Assembly: GCA_012031875.1 (NCBI GenBank)
Contig: JAAUSZ010000005.1
Location: 1-50,471 of the forward strand
From: Desulfobacula sp.
GTDB taxonomy: Bacteria; Desulfobacterota; Desulfobacteria; Desulfobacterales; Desulfobacteraceae
Direction of reading: 5' to 3'
DNA: 50,471 nucleotides
Of the stretch, positions 18,726 to 25,964 are shown in pieces. Below the pieces are notes generated by a model. The model saw only the letters and a list, made by a program, of their open reading frames with translations. It was not told where the DNA came from and did no database searches. The translations under genes and the position numbers were made by a program. The stretch's first letter is position 1. Every line of letters begins with the position of its first letter.

Positions 18726-19671
18726 TTAGACATCAAATTTAACCGGGGGGACAATGGGGTGGCCGCATAAAAATTCCCTGACATTTAACCGCTTCCCTGA
18801 AGCCCCCATGAGTTCTTGAATGATCAGGCTTCCCTGCCCTGTCGAAACATGGATACCGTTCCGGTCACAAAGGAAAATCGTCCCGGCATCCAAGGGGCAG
18901 GGGGGCTCCCCGGCCACAGCCTTGAAGATCTTGAGAGGCTTGCCCAAAAGGGATGAAAACGCGCCGGGCCAGGGTGTCATGGCATTGATATGGGCTTGAA
19001 TCCGCCGGGCTGAAAGGTTCCAGTCAATTCTGCCGTCGCTTTTTTCAGCATTTTAACATAGCTTGCCTTGGAATGATCCTGGGGGACGGGAAAGCACTTT
19101 TCTTTAAGAACCGCGCGGAGGGTATCCACAATAAGGTCAGCCCCCATTTCCCCCAACCTTTTATGAAGCACCTCGGCAGTATCGGTTTCCGATACCGGCG
19201 TGCTTTTGCTGAGCAGGATATCCCCCTTATCCATTTCTTTATCCATCACCATGGTGGTGACGCCTGTCAGATCATCCATATTGAGAATGGCCGCCTGGAT
19301 CGGGGATGGGCCCCTGTATTTGGGCAAAAGGGAGGCATGGATATTCACGGGATAAATCCTTGGAATGTCTAACACGGCTTGGGAAAGAATCTGCCCAAAT
19401 GCGGCAACCACAAAAAAATCAGGTTCAAGGGAGGCAAGTTTTGCGGCAGAATCAGGGACATTTATTTTTCCGGCTGAAAGACGTCAATCCCGAGTTGAAC
19501 GGCCGCCTGTTTTACCGGTGAGGGAATGAGCTTTTTGCCCCTTCCCTTGGGGCGGTCCGGTTGGGTCACAACAAGGCAGACAGAGAAATCATCCTGCAAA
19601 GCCAGTTGTTGTAAGGCCGGGACACTGAATTCCGGTGTTCCCATATAAATGATGCGAGACGTCTTTTTCAA
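18726..19671 (-). CDS. fmt: Methionyl-tRNA formyltransferase (two frameshifts)
   Basis: Transfers a formyl group from 10-formyl-tetrahydrofolate to Met-tRNA(fMet). The catalytic Asn-His-Asp set is present: N and H in [18 protein letters not shown] in [15 protein letters not shown]. The N-terminus is [14 protein letters not shown]. The frame breaks twice, near 19468 and near 19047, each in a run of A on the coding strand; one extra A restores [15 protein letters not shown] and [16 protein letters not shown]. Rejoined length is about 315 residues, as expected. The start overlaps the def stop by 4 bases (ATGA), so def and fmt are coupled, as in many bacteria. Confidence 0.92.
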
Positions 19672-20191
19672 TTGGTTTTTAATTCTTTTGCCAGTTTTTT
19701 TTTATACAGAGTCCGTTTTAAGACACTGATGCGATTGATGAACAGTATTCCATCCAAATGATCGATCTCATGCTGCATAATCACGGAAAAGATACCCTCT
19801 GCCTTAAATTCCAAGGGGTTGCCGTCAATATCAAGGGCCTTCACCACGACTGTTTCATAACGTTTCACATCGGCACTAAAGTCAACCACGCTTAAACAGG
19901 CTTCTTTTTCCGAGATGATGCTGCCCGCGGCGTCAATGATTTCAGGATTAACCAAGGCTTTGAATTCATGGGTCAGGCCGTCATCATCCGGGTCTCCGGC
20001 ATGGAGATCATACACGATAACCCGTTTGTTTACTCCTACCTGGGGGGCGGCAAGCCTACGCCGGGGGCATCAAACATGGTTTCTCCCATGTCGGCGATCA
20101 AGGTTCTGATTTCCTCATCTATGGATTCAACCTTAACCGATGGCTGCATCAGGGATTTTTCCGGATAGGTTAAAATATTACGAATGGCCAT
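19668..20191 (-). CDS. def: Peptide deformylase (frameshift)
   Basis: Metallohydrolase that removes the N-formyl group from new proteins. After restoring one missing G near 20052, motif 1 is GVGLAAPQVG. Motif 2 reads EACLSV (usually EGCLS), holding the metal cysteine, and motif 3 is QHEIDHLDG with the two metal histidines and catalytic Glu. About 174 residues rejoined. The ATG at 20191 lies 14 bases inside the 3' end of ribF, and the stop overlaps fmt, so ribF-def-fmt is a compact set. The Gly-to-Ala change in motif 2 is uncommon but sits beside, not on, the ligand. Confidence 0.92.
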
Positions 20192-21122
20192 TTTTTTCAA
20201 AAACTTCCTTTGCAATTTCAATATCTTTTTTAATTTGGTCGGAAAGCTCCCGGATTCCGGCAAATTTTTTTTCATCCCTCAATCTTTTGATCATATTCAC
20301 CCTGATCCTGGTATCATATATATCCTCATTGAAATCAAGGATATGGACTTCTATGGTAAACTGATGATCATCAAAGGTCGGGGAAAATCCGATATTTGCT
20401 ACTCCCCGGAAATTCCCTTTTACGGTTTCCACAGTCACCGCATAAACACCGAGTTTTGGACATAATTCATCATGGAGCTTGATATTGGCGGTGGGAAACC
20501 CAAGCTGACTTCCCCCCCGATGCCTTCCTTTTATAACTTTTCCACGGATCTGGTAATGGCTGCCAAGATATTTATAGGCCTGGTTCACTTTTCCTTCCAT
20601 CACGATTTCCCGTATCCGGGTGCTGCTGATTCTTTCATTTTGAGACCCGGCGACATGTTCCCATTTGGAAACAATAGTTTCAAATCCGAGCCGCTTACCT
20701 TCCTTTTTTAACAGGTCTGCATTGCCCAGCCGGTCCTTTCCAAAATAATAGTCCCCACCGATAATGATGGCCTTCATACCGATTTTATTCACAAGAATAT
20801 CTTGAATAAAATCATGGGCGGAAATGGAGGCAAACTCCATATTAAAGGGAATACACAAGAGAACATCAATTCCGCATTTTTCAATCAGCTCAAGTTTCTG
20901 ATCTCTTCTTGTAATCAGCGGGGGGCCTGAAATTCCAAGCGCCTTTAAGGGGTGGGGATCAAAGGTCATGGTGACGGAAGTGCCGTTGATTTGCTTTGCT
21001 TTATTGATTACCTGCTGAAAAAGACTTTGATGTCCTTTGTGAACCCCATCAAAATTACCAATGGTAAGCACTGCATTCTTAAATGGGAGCTGTATCTGAT
21101 CCAAATCTTCAATTAACTGCAT
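20178..21122 (-). CDS. ribF: Bifunctional riboflavin kinase/FAD synthetase
   Basis: Makes FMN and then FAD. The N-terminal adenylyltransferase half shows the nucleotidyl-transferase motif TIGNFDGVHKGHQ and later ISSTRIREIVMEGKV. The C-terminal kinase half shows KGRHRGGSQLGFPTANI and the family's GVYAVTVE segment. The 314-residue length is normal and the gene is intact. It heads the minus-strand chain down to the radical SAM gene. AAAGG lies 5-9 bases before the ATG. Confidence 0.94.
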   Translation of the reverse strand: MQLIEDLDQIQLPFKNAVLTIGNFDGVHKGHQSLFQQVINKAKQINGTSVTMTFDPHPLKALGISGPPLITRRDQKLELIEKCGIDVLLCIPFNMEFASISAHDFIQDILVNKIGMKAIIIGGDYYFGKDRLGNADLLKKEGKRLGFETIVSKWEHVAGSQNERISSTRIREIVMEGKVNQAYKYLGSHYQIRGKVIKGRHRGGSQLGFPTANIKLHDELCPKLGVYAVTVETVKGNFRGVANIGFSPTFDDHQFTIEVHILDFNEDIYDTRIRVNMIKRLRDEKKFAGIRELSDQIKKDIEIAKEVFEKNGHS

Positions 21123-21151
21123 GATTGCCTTTTATATTTAAAACAATAATC

Positions 21152-21180
21152 TTGACAAAGTTCATAGGGACGTATATATA
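21152..21180 (+). promoter_or_regulatory. Strong sigma-70-like promoter for the tRNA-Leu pair
   Basis: TTGACA (21152-21157), exactly 17 bases, TATATA (21175-21180). Transcription would begin near 21187, about 58 bases before the first tRNA-Leu. The -35 box is perfect consensus. Confidence 0.7.
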
Positions 21181-21244
21181 GCCTAACTGTCGTTTTTAAG
21201 CAATCTTTTATTACCCGTCTGCAGGTTGGTGGACAAAGCTTAAT

Positions 21245-21331
21245 GCCGAAGTGGCGGAATTGGTAGACGCACCAGTTTCAGGGACTGGCGAGCGTATGCT
21301 TGTGGGAGTTCGAATCTCCCCTTCGGCACCA
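21245..21331 (+). tRNA. tRNA-Leu (CAG anticodon)
   Basis: An 87-base class II tRNA with a long variable arm. The acceptor stem is GCCGAAG/CTTCGGC, the discriminator is A and CCA is encoded. The anticodon stem is CCAGT/ACTGG and its loop TTCAGGG gives CAG, reading CUG. The T-arm contains GTTCGAATC. Confidence 0.95.
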
Positions 21332-21356
21332 CAACCATCAGGCTTGAATGAGTAAT

Positions 21357-21441
21357 GCCGAAGTGGTGAAACTGGTAGACACGCTAGACTTAGGATCTAG
21401 TACCGCAAGGTGTGGAGGTTCAAGTCCTCTCTTCGGTACCA
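21357..21441 (+). tRNA. tRNA-Leu (TAG anticodon)
   Basis: An 85-base class II tRNA, 25 bases after the first tRNA-Leu. The acceptor stem is GCCGAAG/CTTCGGT, with a G-U pair at the end, then A and encoded CCA. The anticodon stem is CTAGA/TCTAG and the loop CTTAGGA gives TAG, reading CUA. It ends 16 bases from the converging NlpC/P60 gene, and no terminator is visible in that gap. Confidence 0.95.
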
Positions 21442-21457
21442 TGTAATAACCGTAATA

Positions 21458-21973
21458 TTAAAGATAGCTTCTTGAACCAATATATCGGTTCAAAAAATAC
21501 GGGGTATTCAAAAATTCATAGGTTATGGTTCGGCCCCTCCCCGGGGCATGGATGAATCTGCCGTCTCCCATATAAATCCCGACATGATAATTTTTATCGT
21601 CTTTCAGGTCTTTAAAAAAGACAAGATCTGCAATTTGTAAATTTTGTATGGTGATGACCCTGCCGTTTTCAAATTGGGCGCTTGCAGTTCTGGGGACGAT
21701 GATATCCGCCATTTGATGGGTGTATACGACAAGACCGCTGCAATCAAACCCTATATCAGGGAATTGCCCTCCCCACTGGTACGGCAGCCCTAAACTGTTG
21801 ACAGCATATTGGGCAATGATTTTTCTTTGATTGGATTTAAGAGCGTCCCGGGAATCCGATTGGGCCTGTTCCGGTGGAATATGGTGTTCAAACGAGGTCT
21901 TTTTATGTGCCGAGCATGAAAATGATAGCCATACCATTATCCACAATACGGTATATATTTTGATTTTGTTCAT
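21458..21973 (-). CDS. NlpC/P60 peptidoglycan hydrolase, lipoprotein
   Basis: Cysteine endopeptidase that cuts cell-wall stem peptides, anchored by lipid to the envelope. A lipobox LSFSC places the lipidated Cys at residue 20. The catalytic Cys78 is in FDCSGLVVYTHQ, His130 in NYHVGIYMGDG, and the third polar residue (His142) in FIHAPGRG. The 171 residues consist of a short linker plus a single catalytic domain, without SH3 or LysM parts. It starts 13 bases after the LEA-type lipoprotein gene and is probably the last gene of that trio. Confidence 0.9.
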   Translation of the reverse strand: MNKIKIYTVLWIMVWLSFSCSAHKKTSFEHHIPPEQAQSDSRDALKSNQRKIIAQYAVNSLGLPYQWGGQFPDIGFDCSGLVVYTHQMADIIVPRTASAQFENGRVITIQNLQIADLVFFKDLKDDKNYHVGIYMGDGRFIHAPGRGRTITYEFLNTPYFLNRYIGSRSYL

Positions 21974-21986
21974 CTGCCTTATTCAA

Positions 21987-22466
21987 CTACGGGGATTTTG
22001 GATTTTGTGTTAAAGAGAGCTTTCCTTTTTTTGAAACCCTTATCAAGGGATAGAGGACTCCCGCGTCAAGTTTGGTATCCAGATCATAGGAAATCTGGTC
22101 CTTTCCCTGATTCCGGATGAGATCACTCATAAAACCGATACTGTTAAAGAGGTCAACCGAGGCGTTAAGCATCACATCTCCTTCGCCGTAGGCCTCAATT
22201 TCAGGTAACTGATTGGACACTCCTGTGATGATACGATGTCCCTCAAGGGAAACCGTATATGAAAGGCCTTTTAACTGAAGCGGGGTCCGGTTGGGGTTAA
22301 TGATATGAATCCCGATTTTGAATTTCGGAACCATTCCCTCTGCCGGGACAGCCTCGAAGGACGTGATCGTCACGGTTGGTTTTTCATAGCCCGGCTGAAA
22401 CCCGGCACAGCCGGAAGCAATCAGAAATAAAATACAAAAAACTACCCGGTTGCCGTTTTTTGTCAT
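21987..22466 (-). CDS. LEA type 2 (WHy-like) lipoprotein
   Basis: A 159-residue lipoprotein: hydrophobic leader ending in LIASGCAG, then one beta-sandwich domain of the LEA14/WHy type (PTVTITSFEAVP, FKIGIHIINPNRTPLQLKGLSYTVSLEG). Such domains occur in envelope and stress proteins; the function here is unknown. I chose ATG 22466, four bases after the stop of the gene upstream and preceded by GGATAAG, rather than the in-frame ATG at 22487, which would overlap that gene by 17 bases. Confidence 0.75.
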   Translation of the reverse strand: MTKNGNRVVFCILFLIASGCAGFQPGYEKPTVTITSFEAVPAEGMVPKFKIGIHIINPNRTPLQLKGLSYTVSLEGHRIITGVSNQLPEIEAYGEGDVMLNASVDLFNSIGFMSDLIRNQGKDQISYDLDTKLDAGVLYPLIRVSKKGKLSLTQNPKSP

Positions 22467-22470
22467 GAAC

Positions 22471-22824
22471 TTATCCAATAATGTCAATTAAAGAGCCCAT
22501 GGTTTCCTCATAGGTTTTAATCACTTTGGTATTCGCCTCAAACCCCTGGGATGCAATGATCTGATGGGTCATTTCTTCGGCGATATCGGTATTTGATAAC
22601 TCCTTTAATTCTCCTGTCGTACTCAGGGGATCTTCCACAAGGGGACCCGGGGTATTCACTTTTGTAATGGTGCTATGAACCTGACCGTTTTCCCCTTCGG
22701 TATTGATGGCCCGGCTTTTTTTAAAATCATCGGAAAGGGCGTTGGCAACATTATTGGCGCTGACCCCGATTTGGTTTGAAAATGCGTTCAGGGCTGAAAT
22801 ATTATTGCTTACAGATGTAATCAT
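22471..22824 (-). CDS. Mini flagellar rod/hook-like protein (both terminal helices only)
   Basis: A 117-residue protein made of little more than the two conserved ends of flagellar rod and hook proteins. The N-terminal helix has the family pattern SALNAFSNQIGVSANNVANA. The C-terminal helix has NTDIAEEMTHQIIASQGFEAN, then TKVIKTYEETMGSLIDIIG. FlgB/FlgC are larger (about 130-150 residues) and the C-terminal match is to FlgC/FlgE. AAGGAG lies upstream of the ATG. It leads a trio with a lipoprotein and an NlpC/P60 hydrolase. No other flagellar gene is in the window, so its role in a flagellum is unproven. Confidence 0.8.
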   Translation of the reverse strand: MITSVSNNISALNAFSNQIGVSANNVANALSDDFKKSRAINTEGENGQVHSTITKVNTPGPLVEDPLSTTGELKELSNTDIAEEMTHQIIASQGFEANTKVIKTYEETMGSLIDIIG

Positions 22825-22871
22825 AAAGAGCGGCTCCTTAAATTGGTTTTCCTTATCGAAAAAATAAAGTT

Positions 22872-22887
22872 TGCAATAATCATGCTA
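22872..22887 (-). promoter_or_regulatory. Candidate sigma-54 promoter for the rod-like protein trio
   Basis: On the minus strand TAGCAT, 5 bases, TTGCA, against the consensus TGGCAC-N5-TTGCA. The spacing is exact but one of the two GG bases is A. The start of transcription would be near 22862, leaving a 38-base leader. It lies within an inverted repeat TTGCAAT/ATTGCAA (22871-22877 and 22888-22894), which might instead be an operator. Confidence 0.4.
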
Positions 22888-23025
22888 ATTGCAATATTCT
22901 TTTTTCGGTATGAATTAAAAGGATCTGGTTCCATGATGACTCAATCTTCATGATGGCCAAATTATCAAAAATGAACAGAAATTGCAAATGATGTTCAACC
23001 CATTGAAAATCCATAGGAGGATAAG

Positions 23026-23565
23026 ATGTTCAGCCTTAATAAAACCGTTATGCTCTTGATTGACGTGCAAGGGCAACTGGCTCAACTGATGTATGAAAAG
23101 GATAACTTATTCAAATCGCTTCAAATCATGATTCAGGGAATGAAAATACTGGGAGTGCCGATCATCTGGATGGAACAGATACCTAAAAATTTGGGCCCGA
23201 CATCCGAAGAAATTTCAAAATATATGACGGGCAATACACCCATAGAAAAATTTTCTTTTTCATGCTGTGGAGAACCCTTATTCATAGACAGATTTGAAAA
23301 AACCGGAAGAAGCCAGGTTCTGTTGACAGGAATCGAGACTCATATCTGCGTTTTTCAGACCGGGTATGATTTGATTCAAAAAGGCTGTAAAGTCCAGGTG
23401 ATAAAAGATTGTGTCTCTTCCCGGACAAAAGAAAACAAGGAAACCGGCATCCAGAGGATAATAGGAGCCGGTGGAGAGGTTTCCAGCCTTGAAATGATAT
23501 TCTTTGAATTAATGAGGGCAGCGCAGGGAGATCAGTTTAAACAGATCGTAAAACTCATCAAATGA
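23026..23565 (+). CDS. Isochorismatase-family cysteine hydrolase (YcaC-like)
   Basis: A 179-residue hydrolase of the isochorismatase-like fold. The catalytic triad is visible: Asp13 in LLIDVQGQLA, Lys75 in IEKFSFS, and Cys108 in TGIETHICVFQTGYDL. It resembles YcaC-type enzymes of unknown substrate more than isochorismatases or nicotinamidases. A strong AGGAGG lies 6-11 bases before the ATG. The 200 bases upstream hold the divergent candidate sigma-54 promoter and the TTGCAAT inverted repeat; I saw no clear sigma-70 promoter for this gene. Confidence 0.85.
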   Translation: MFSLNKTVMLLIDVQGQLAQLMYEKDNLFKSLQIMIQGMKILGVPIIWMEQIPKNLGPTSEEISKYMTGNTPIEKFSFSCCGEPLFIDRFEKTGRSQVLLTGIETHICVFQTGYDLIQKGCKVQVIKDCVSSRTKENKETGIQRIIGAGGEVSSLEMIFFELMRAAQGDQFKQIVKLIK

Positions 23566-23592
23566 GTGGGAGTCACTGGAAATACGATGGAA

Positions 23593-24321
23593 TCATACTG
23601 CAATCTGAAAAGAAGATATTTTTTTTGGGGGCAAAGTGTTTGTTTTTTCATAGGAACCCGCTGCTTCTTTAGCGGGGCCAAAGGCCTTTTCCTCGTTTGC
23701 GGCAGCCCTGTCTTCAGCCTGGGATAGGATTAACTCGGACATGGCTTTGGACACTTCCGACATCGCATTGGCAGCTACCTTTAGGTCCTGTGAAGATGGA
23801 TCGGCAGGGGCCAGGGCAGCGTTTTTAACCTGACGCATTTTTGTGATGGTGGCTTCGGGGTCTCCGGGAACAGGAGCCGTATCGATACCAACCTCCCCCC
23901 CAACGGCATAATTTTTTCCGTTGGGCCCGCGTTGATAGCTAAAATTTGCCCCGGAGGTTATATATTTTCCTCCGGCTGCAATATGGGCCATTTCATGCTG
24001 CCTGACCTTTGTATCAGCCTTTTTAAGCTCTTCAATCAGTTTGATTTCTGCCGGGGTGAATCCTTGTTCGCTTCCGGATAAGGGTTTCGAATGTTTTTGG
24101 GGGTCATCCGTCTCATTGTTTTCCGGATTGCTCTGGTCGGGATACTTGTTAATCTCAAGGGGTTGATCAACAGGGTCGGCCGGGGATGAATTTATGGGAG
24201 GAGACGGTTTCAGATCGTTTTTTGATGGCGGTTCAGGAGAATTGCCCAAGGGCGTCTTTTGCCCGGCGGGAGTTGAAAATACAGACGCGCTGTTGCTGTA
24301 AGTGCTTGTTATGGTATTCAT
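23593..24321 (-). CDS. SprA-related putative metalloprotease (HEMAH zinc motif)
   Basis: A 242-residue protein with a Pro/Ser/Asn/Glu-rich, probably disordered N-terminal ~90 residues. The conserved core follows: LKKADTKVRQHEMAHIAAGGKY with the HExxH-type HEMAH, then GANFSYQRGPNGKNYAVGGEV, DTAPVPGDPEATI and KMRQVKNAALAPADPS. This is the SprA-related (CJM1_0395-type) family of putative metalloproteases. There is no classical signal peptide. It converges on the isochorismatase-like gene, 27 bases away, and diverges from hisB. Catalytic activity is inferred from the motif only. Confidence 0.85.
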   Translation of the reverse strand: MNTITSTYSNSASVFSTPAGQKTPLGNSPEPPSKNDLKPSPPINSSPADPVDQPLEINKYPDQSNPENNETDDPQKHSKPLSGSEQGFTPAEIKLIEELKKADTKVRQHEMAHIAAGGKYITSGANFSYQRGPNGKNYAVGGEVGIDTAPVPGDPEATITKMRQVKNAALAPADPSSQDLKVAANAMSEVSKAMSELILSQAEDRAAANEEKAFGPAKEAAGSYEKTNTLPPKKISSFQIAV

Positions 24322-24414
24322 TGTTCAATCTTCCAACAAAGGATGGAATTGACCTGACAACCAACTAACCTATTATAAATACAAATAAATTGCTTTGCAA
24401 TAATAAAAAAATAT

Positions 24415-24441
24415 TTGACAAGAGTGTGACATTTATATAGA
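24415..24441 (+). promoter_or_regulatory. Possible promoter for hisB-hisA
   Basis: A perfect TTGACA at 24415-24420 and TATAGA at 24436-24441, but the spacing is 15 bases, short of the usual 17. The 65-base leader before hisB holds a small hairpin CCCTGC-CAA-GCAGGG (24467-24481). Confidence 0.35.
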
Positions 24442-24513
24442 TTGACAGACTTATATATCGGTTATCCCCTGCCAAGCAGGGAACACGGCATAACAGGCAA
24501 TTCAGGATTATTT

Positions 24514-25102
24514 ATGGATCGAAAAGCAACTGTCTCTCGGAAAAGCAAAGAGACGGATATATCCATCCTTATTGATTTGGATGGTAAAGGTAAGGCAGAT
24601 ATTTTCGACGGGAATTCCCTTTTTTGATCATATGCTGACCGCTTTTACGGTTCATGGTTTTTTTGATTTGAAGATTGATGCAACAGGTGACCTTGAAGTT
24701 GACTATCATCATACTGTGGAAGATATCGGATTGGTTTTGGGGCAGGCATTTTCAAAAGCACTGGAAAGCAAAAAACAGATTGTGCGTTTCGGCGACAGTT
24801 GTGTACCTATGGATGAAGCACTCTCAAGAGTCACCATTGATCTTTCCAATAGGCCGTATCTGATCTATAATTTTCCCCATGATCTCAAAGCAAAGGGGAA
24901 GTTCAATATCGAGCTTGCCAAAGAATTCTTTCAGGCATTATGTATTCAGGGGGCCTTCAACCTTCATATTAATTCCTATTACGGCGCCAACGAACACCAC
25001 GTTCTTGAATCCATCTTCAAAGCATTTGGAAGGGCATTGCACATGGCCTCCAGAATAAATGAAAAAATATCGGGAGCGCTTTCCACGAAAGGGACTTTTT
25101 AA
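24514..25102 (+). CDS. hisB: Imidazoleglycerol-phosphate dehydratase (frameshift)
   Basis: Sixth step of histidine synthesis. This is the single-domain form, about 196 residues. The N-terminus is MDRKATVSRKSKETDI. Metal and active-site motifs are FFDHMLTAF, YHHTVEDIG, and later EHHVLESIFKAFGRAL. The reading frame breaks near 24602-24606; removing one extra T gives KADISTGIPFFDHML, the family sequence. This is one of only two breaks in the window that behave as an added base. I chose ATG 24514 over a TTG at 24442 because the family begins here. hisA follows 48 bases on. Confidence 0.93.
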
Positions 25103-25150
25103 GGATTGGTCCGTTTCCAAGGGGCAAGCCACAAAACAGACTGAAACCAA

Positions 25151-25873
25151 ATGATAATTATACCTGCTGTTGATATTAAACAAGGCAAATGCGTGCGGCT
25201 CTTACAAGGCCGCATGGAAGAGACAACCCAATACTCGGAAAACCCTCTTGACATGGCACAACGATGGGAAAAAGAGGGTGCCGGCCTTATCCATGTGGTT
25301 GATCTGGATGGTGCCTTTGCAAAGGAAGTAAAAAATCTGAAAACCATTCAGAGTATTTTATCCGGCATTCAGATTCCCATACAGGTGGGTGGCGGTATCA
25401 GAGACCTTAAAACCATTGAGATGTATATCAATATGGGTGTCTCAAGAGTTATCATTGGAAGTGAAGCCCTCTATAACCCGGGTTTTGTTAAAGAAGCATG
25501 TATCCGGTTTCAAGGCTGCATTGTTGTCGGGATTGACGCAAGAAACGGGAAGGTGGCGGTTGAAGGTTGGAGCCGGACATCGGAAACAAAAGCCGTTGAT
25601 CTTGCAAAGCAATTTGAGTCCTGCGGGGTTGCAGCCATTAATTTTACAGACATACACAGAGATGGGATGCAGACCGGTCCCAATATAGAGGAAACCGCTG
25701 CATTGGCAGAGGCTGTGTCCATACCCATTATTGCATCGGGCGGGGTCAGCACACTTCAGGATATAAAAAATCTTCTTCAAATCGAATCTAAAGGAGTGGC
25801 AGGTGTTATTACAGGAAAAGCACTTTACGAAGGCACCCTGGATTTAAAAGAAGCCATTAGGATTTCAAAATAG
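25151..25873 (+). CDS. hisA: ProFAR isomerase HisA
   Basis: Isomerises phosphoribosyl-formimino-AICAR phosphate (an Amadori rearrangement) in histidine synthesis. 240 residues, a TIM barrel. The catalytic Asp pair is in IIIPAVDIKQGKCVRL (first strand) and in NFTDIHRDGMQTGPN. The phosphate loops are QVGGGIRDL and ASGGVST. It is intact. No other his genes are in the window apart from hisB just upstream, so the pathway is split across loci. The single-substrate HisA is preferred over PriA because trp genes are not linked, but sequence alone cannot exclude dual function. Confidence 0.93.
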   Translation: MIIIPAVDIKQGKCVRLLQGRMEETTQYSENPLDMAQRWEKEGAGLIHVVDLDGAFAKEVKNLKTIQSILSGIQIPIQVGGGIRDLKTIEMYINMGVSRVIIGSEALYNPGFVKEACIRFQGCIVVGIDARNGKVAVEGWSRTSETKAVDLAKQFESCGVAAINFTDIHRDGMQTGPNIEETAALAEAVSIPIIASGGVSTLQDIKNLLQIESKGVAGVITGKALYEGTLDLKEAIRISK

Positions 25874-25892
25874 TTATTATCAATGATAATAA
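25874..25892. repeat. 19-bp palindrome between hisA and the dnaG promoter
   Basis: TTATTATCA-A-TGATAATAA, a perfect 9-bp inverted repeat starting directly after the hisA stop and ending directly before the TTGACA of the dnaG promoter. It has no following T-run and is very AT-rich, so an operator is as likely as a weak terminator. Confidence 0.5.
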
Positions 25893-25920
25893 TTGACATG
25901 TGATTTTAAATAATTATTTT
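25893..25920 (+). promoter_or_regulatory. Candidate sigma-70 promoter for dnaG-rpoD
   Basis: TTGACA (25893-25898), 16 bases, TATTTT (25915-25920). Transcription would start near 25927, about 38 bases before the dnaG ATG. Confidence 0.5.
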
Positions 25921-25964
25921 ATTCTAATTTCATAACCGTTATTTTTGGAGTCGGTGCTGCTGCG

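Noticed and set aside
24442-24513. Histidine-type attenuator in the hisB leader
   Set aside because: There is a small CCCTGC/GCAGGG hairpin but no short frame with a run of His codons and no T-run.
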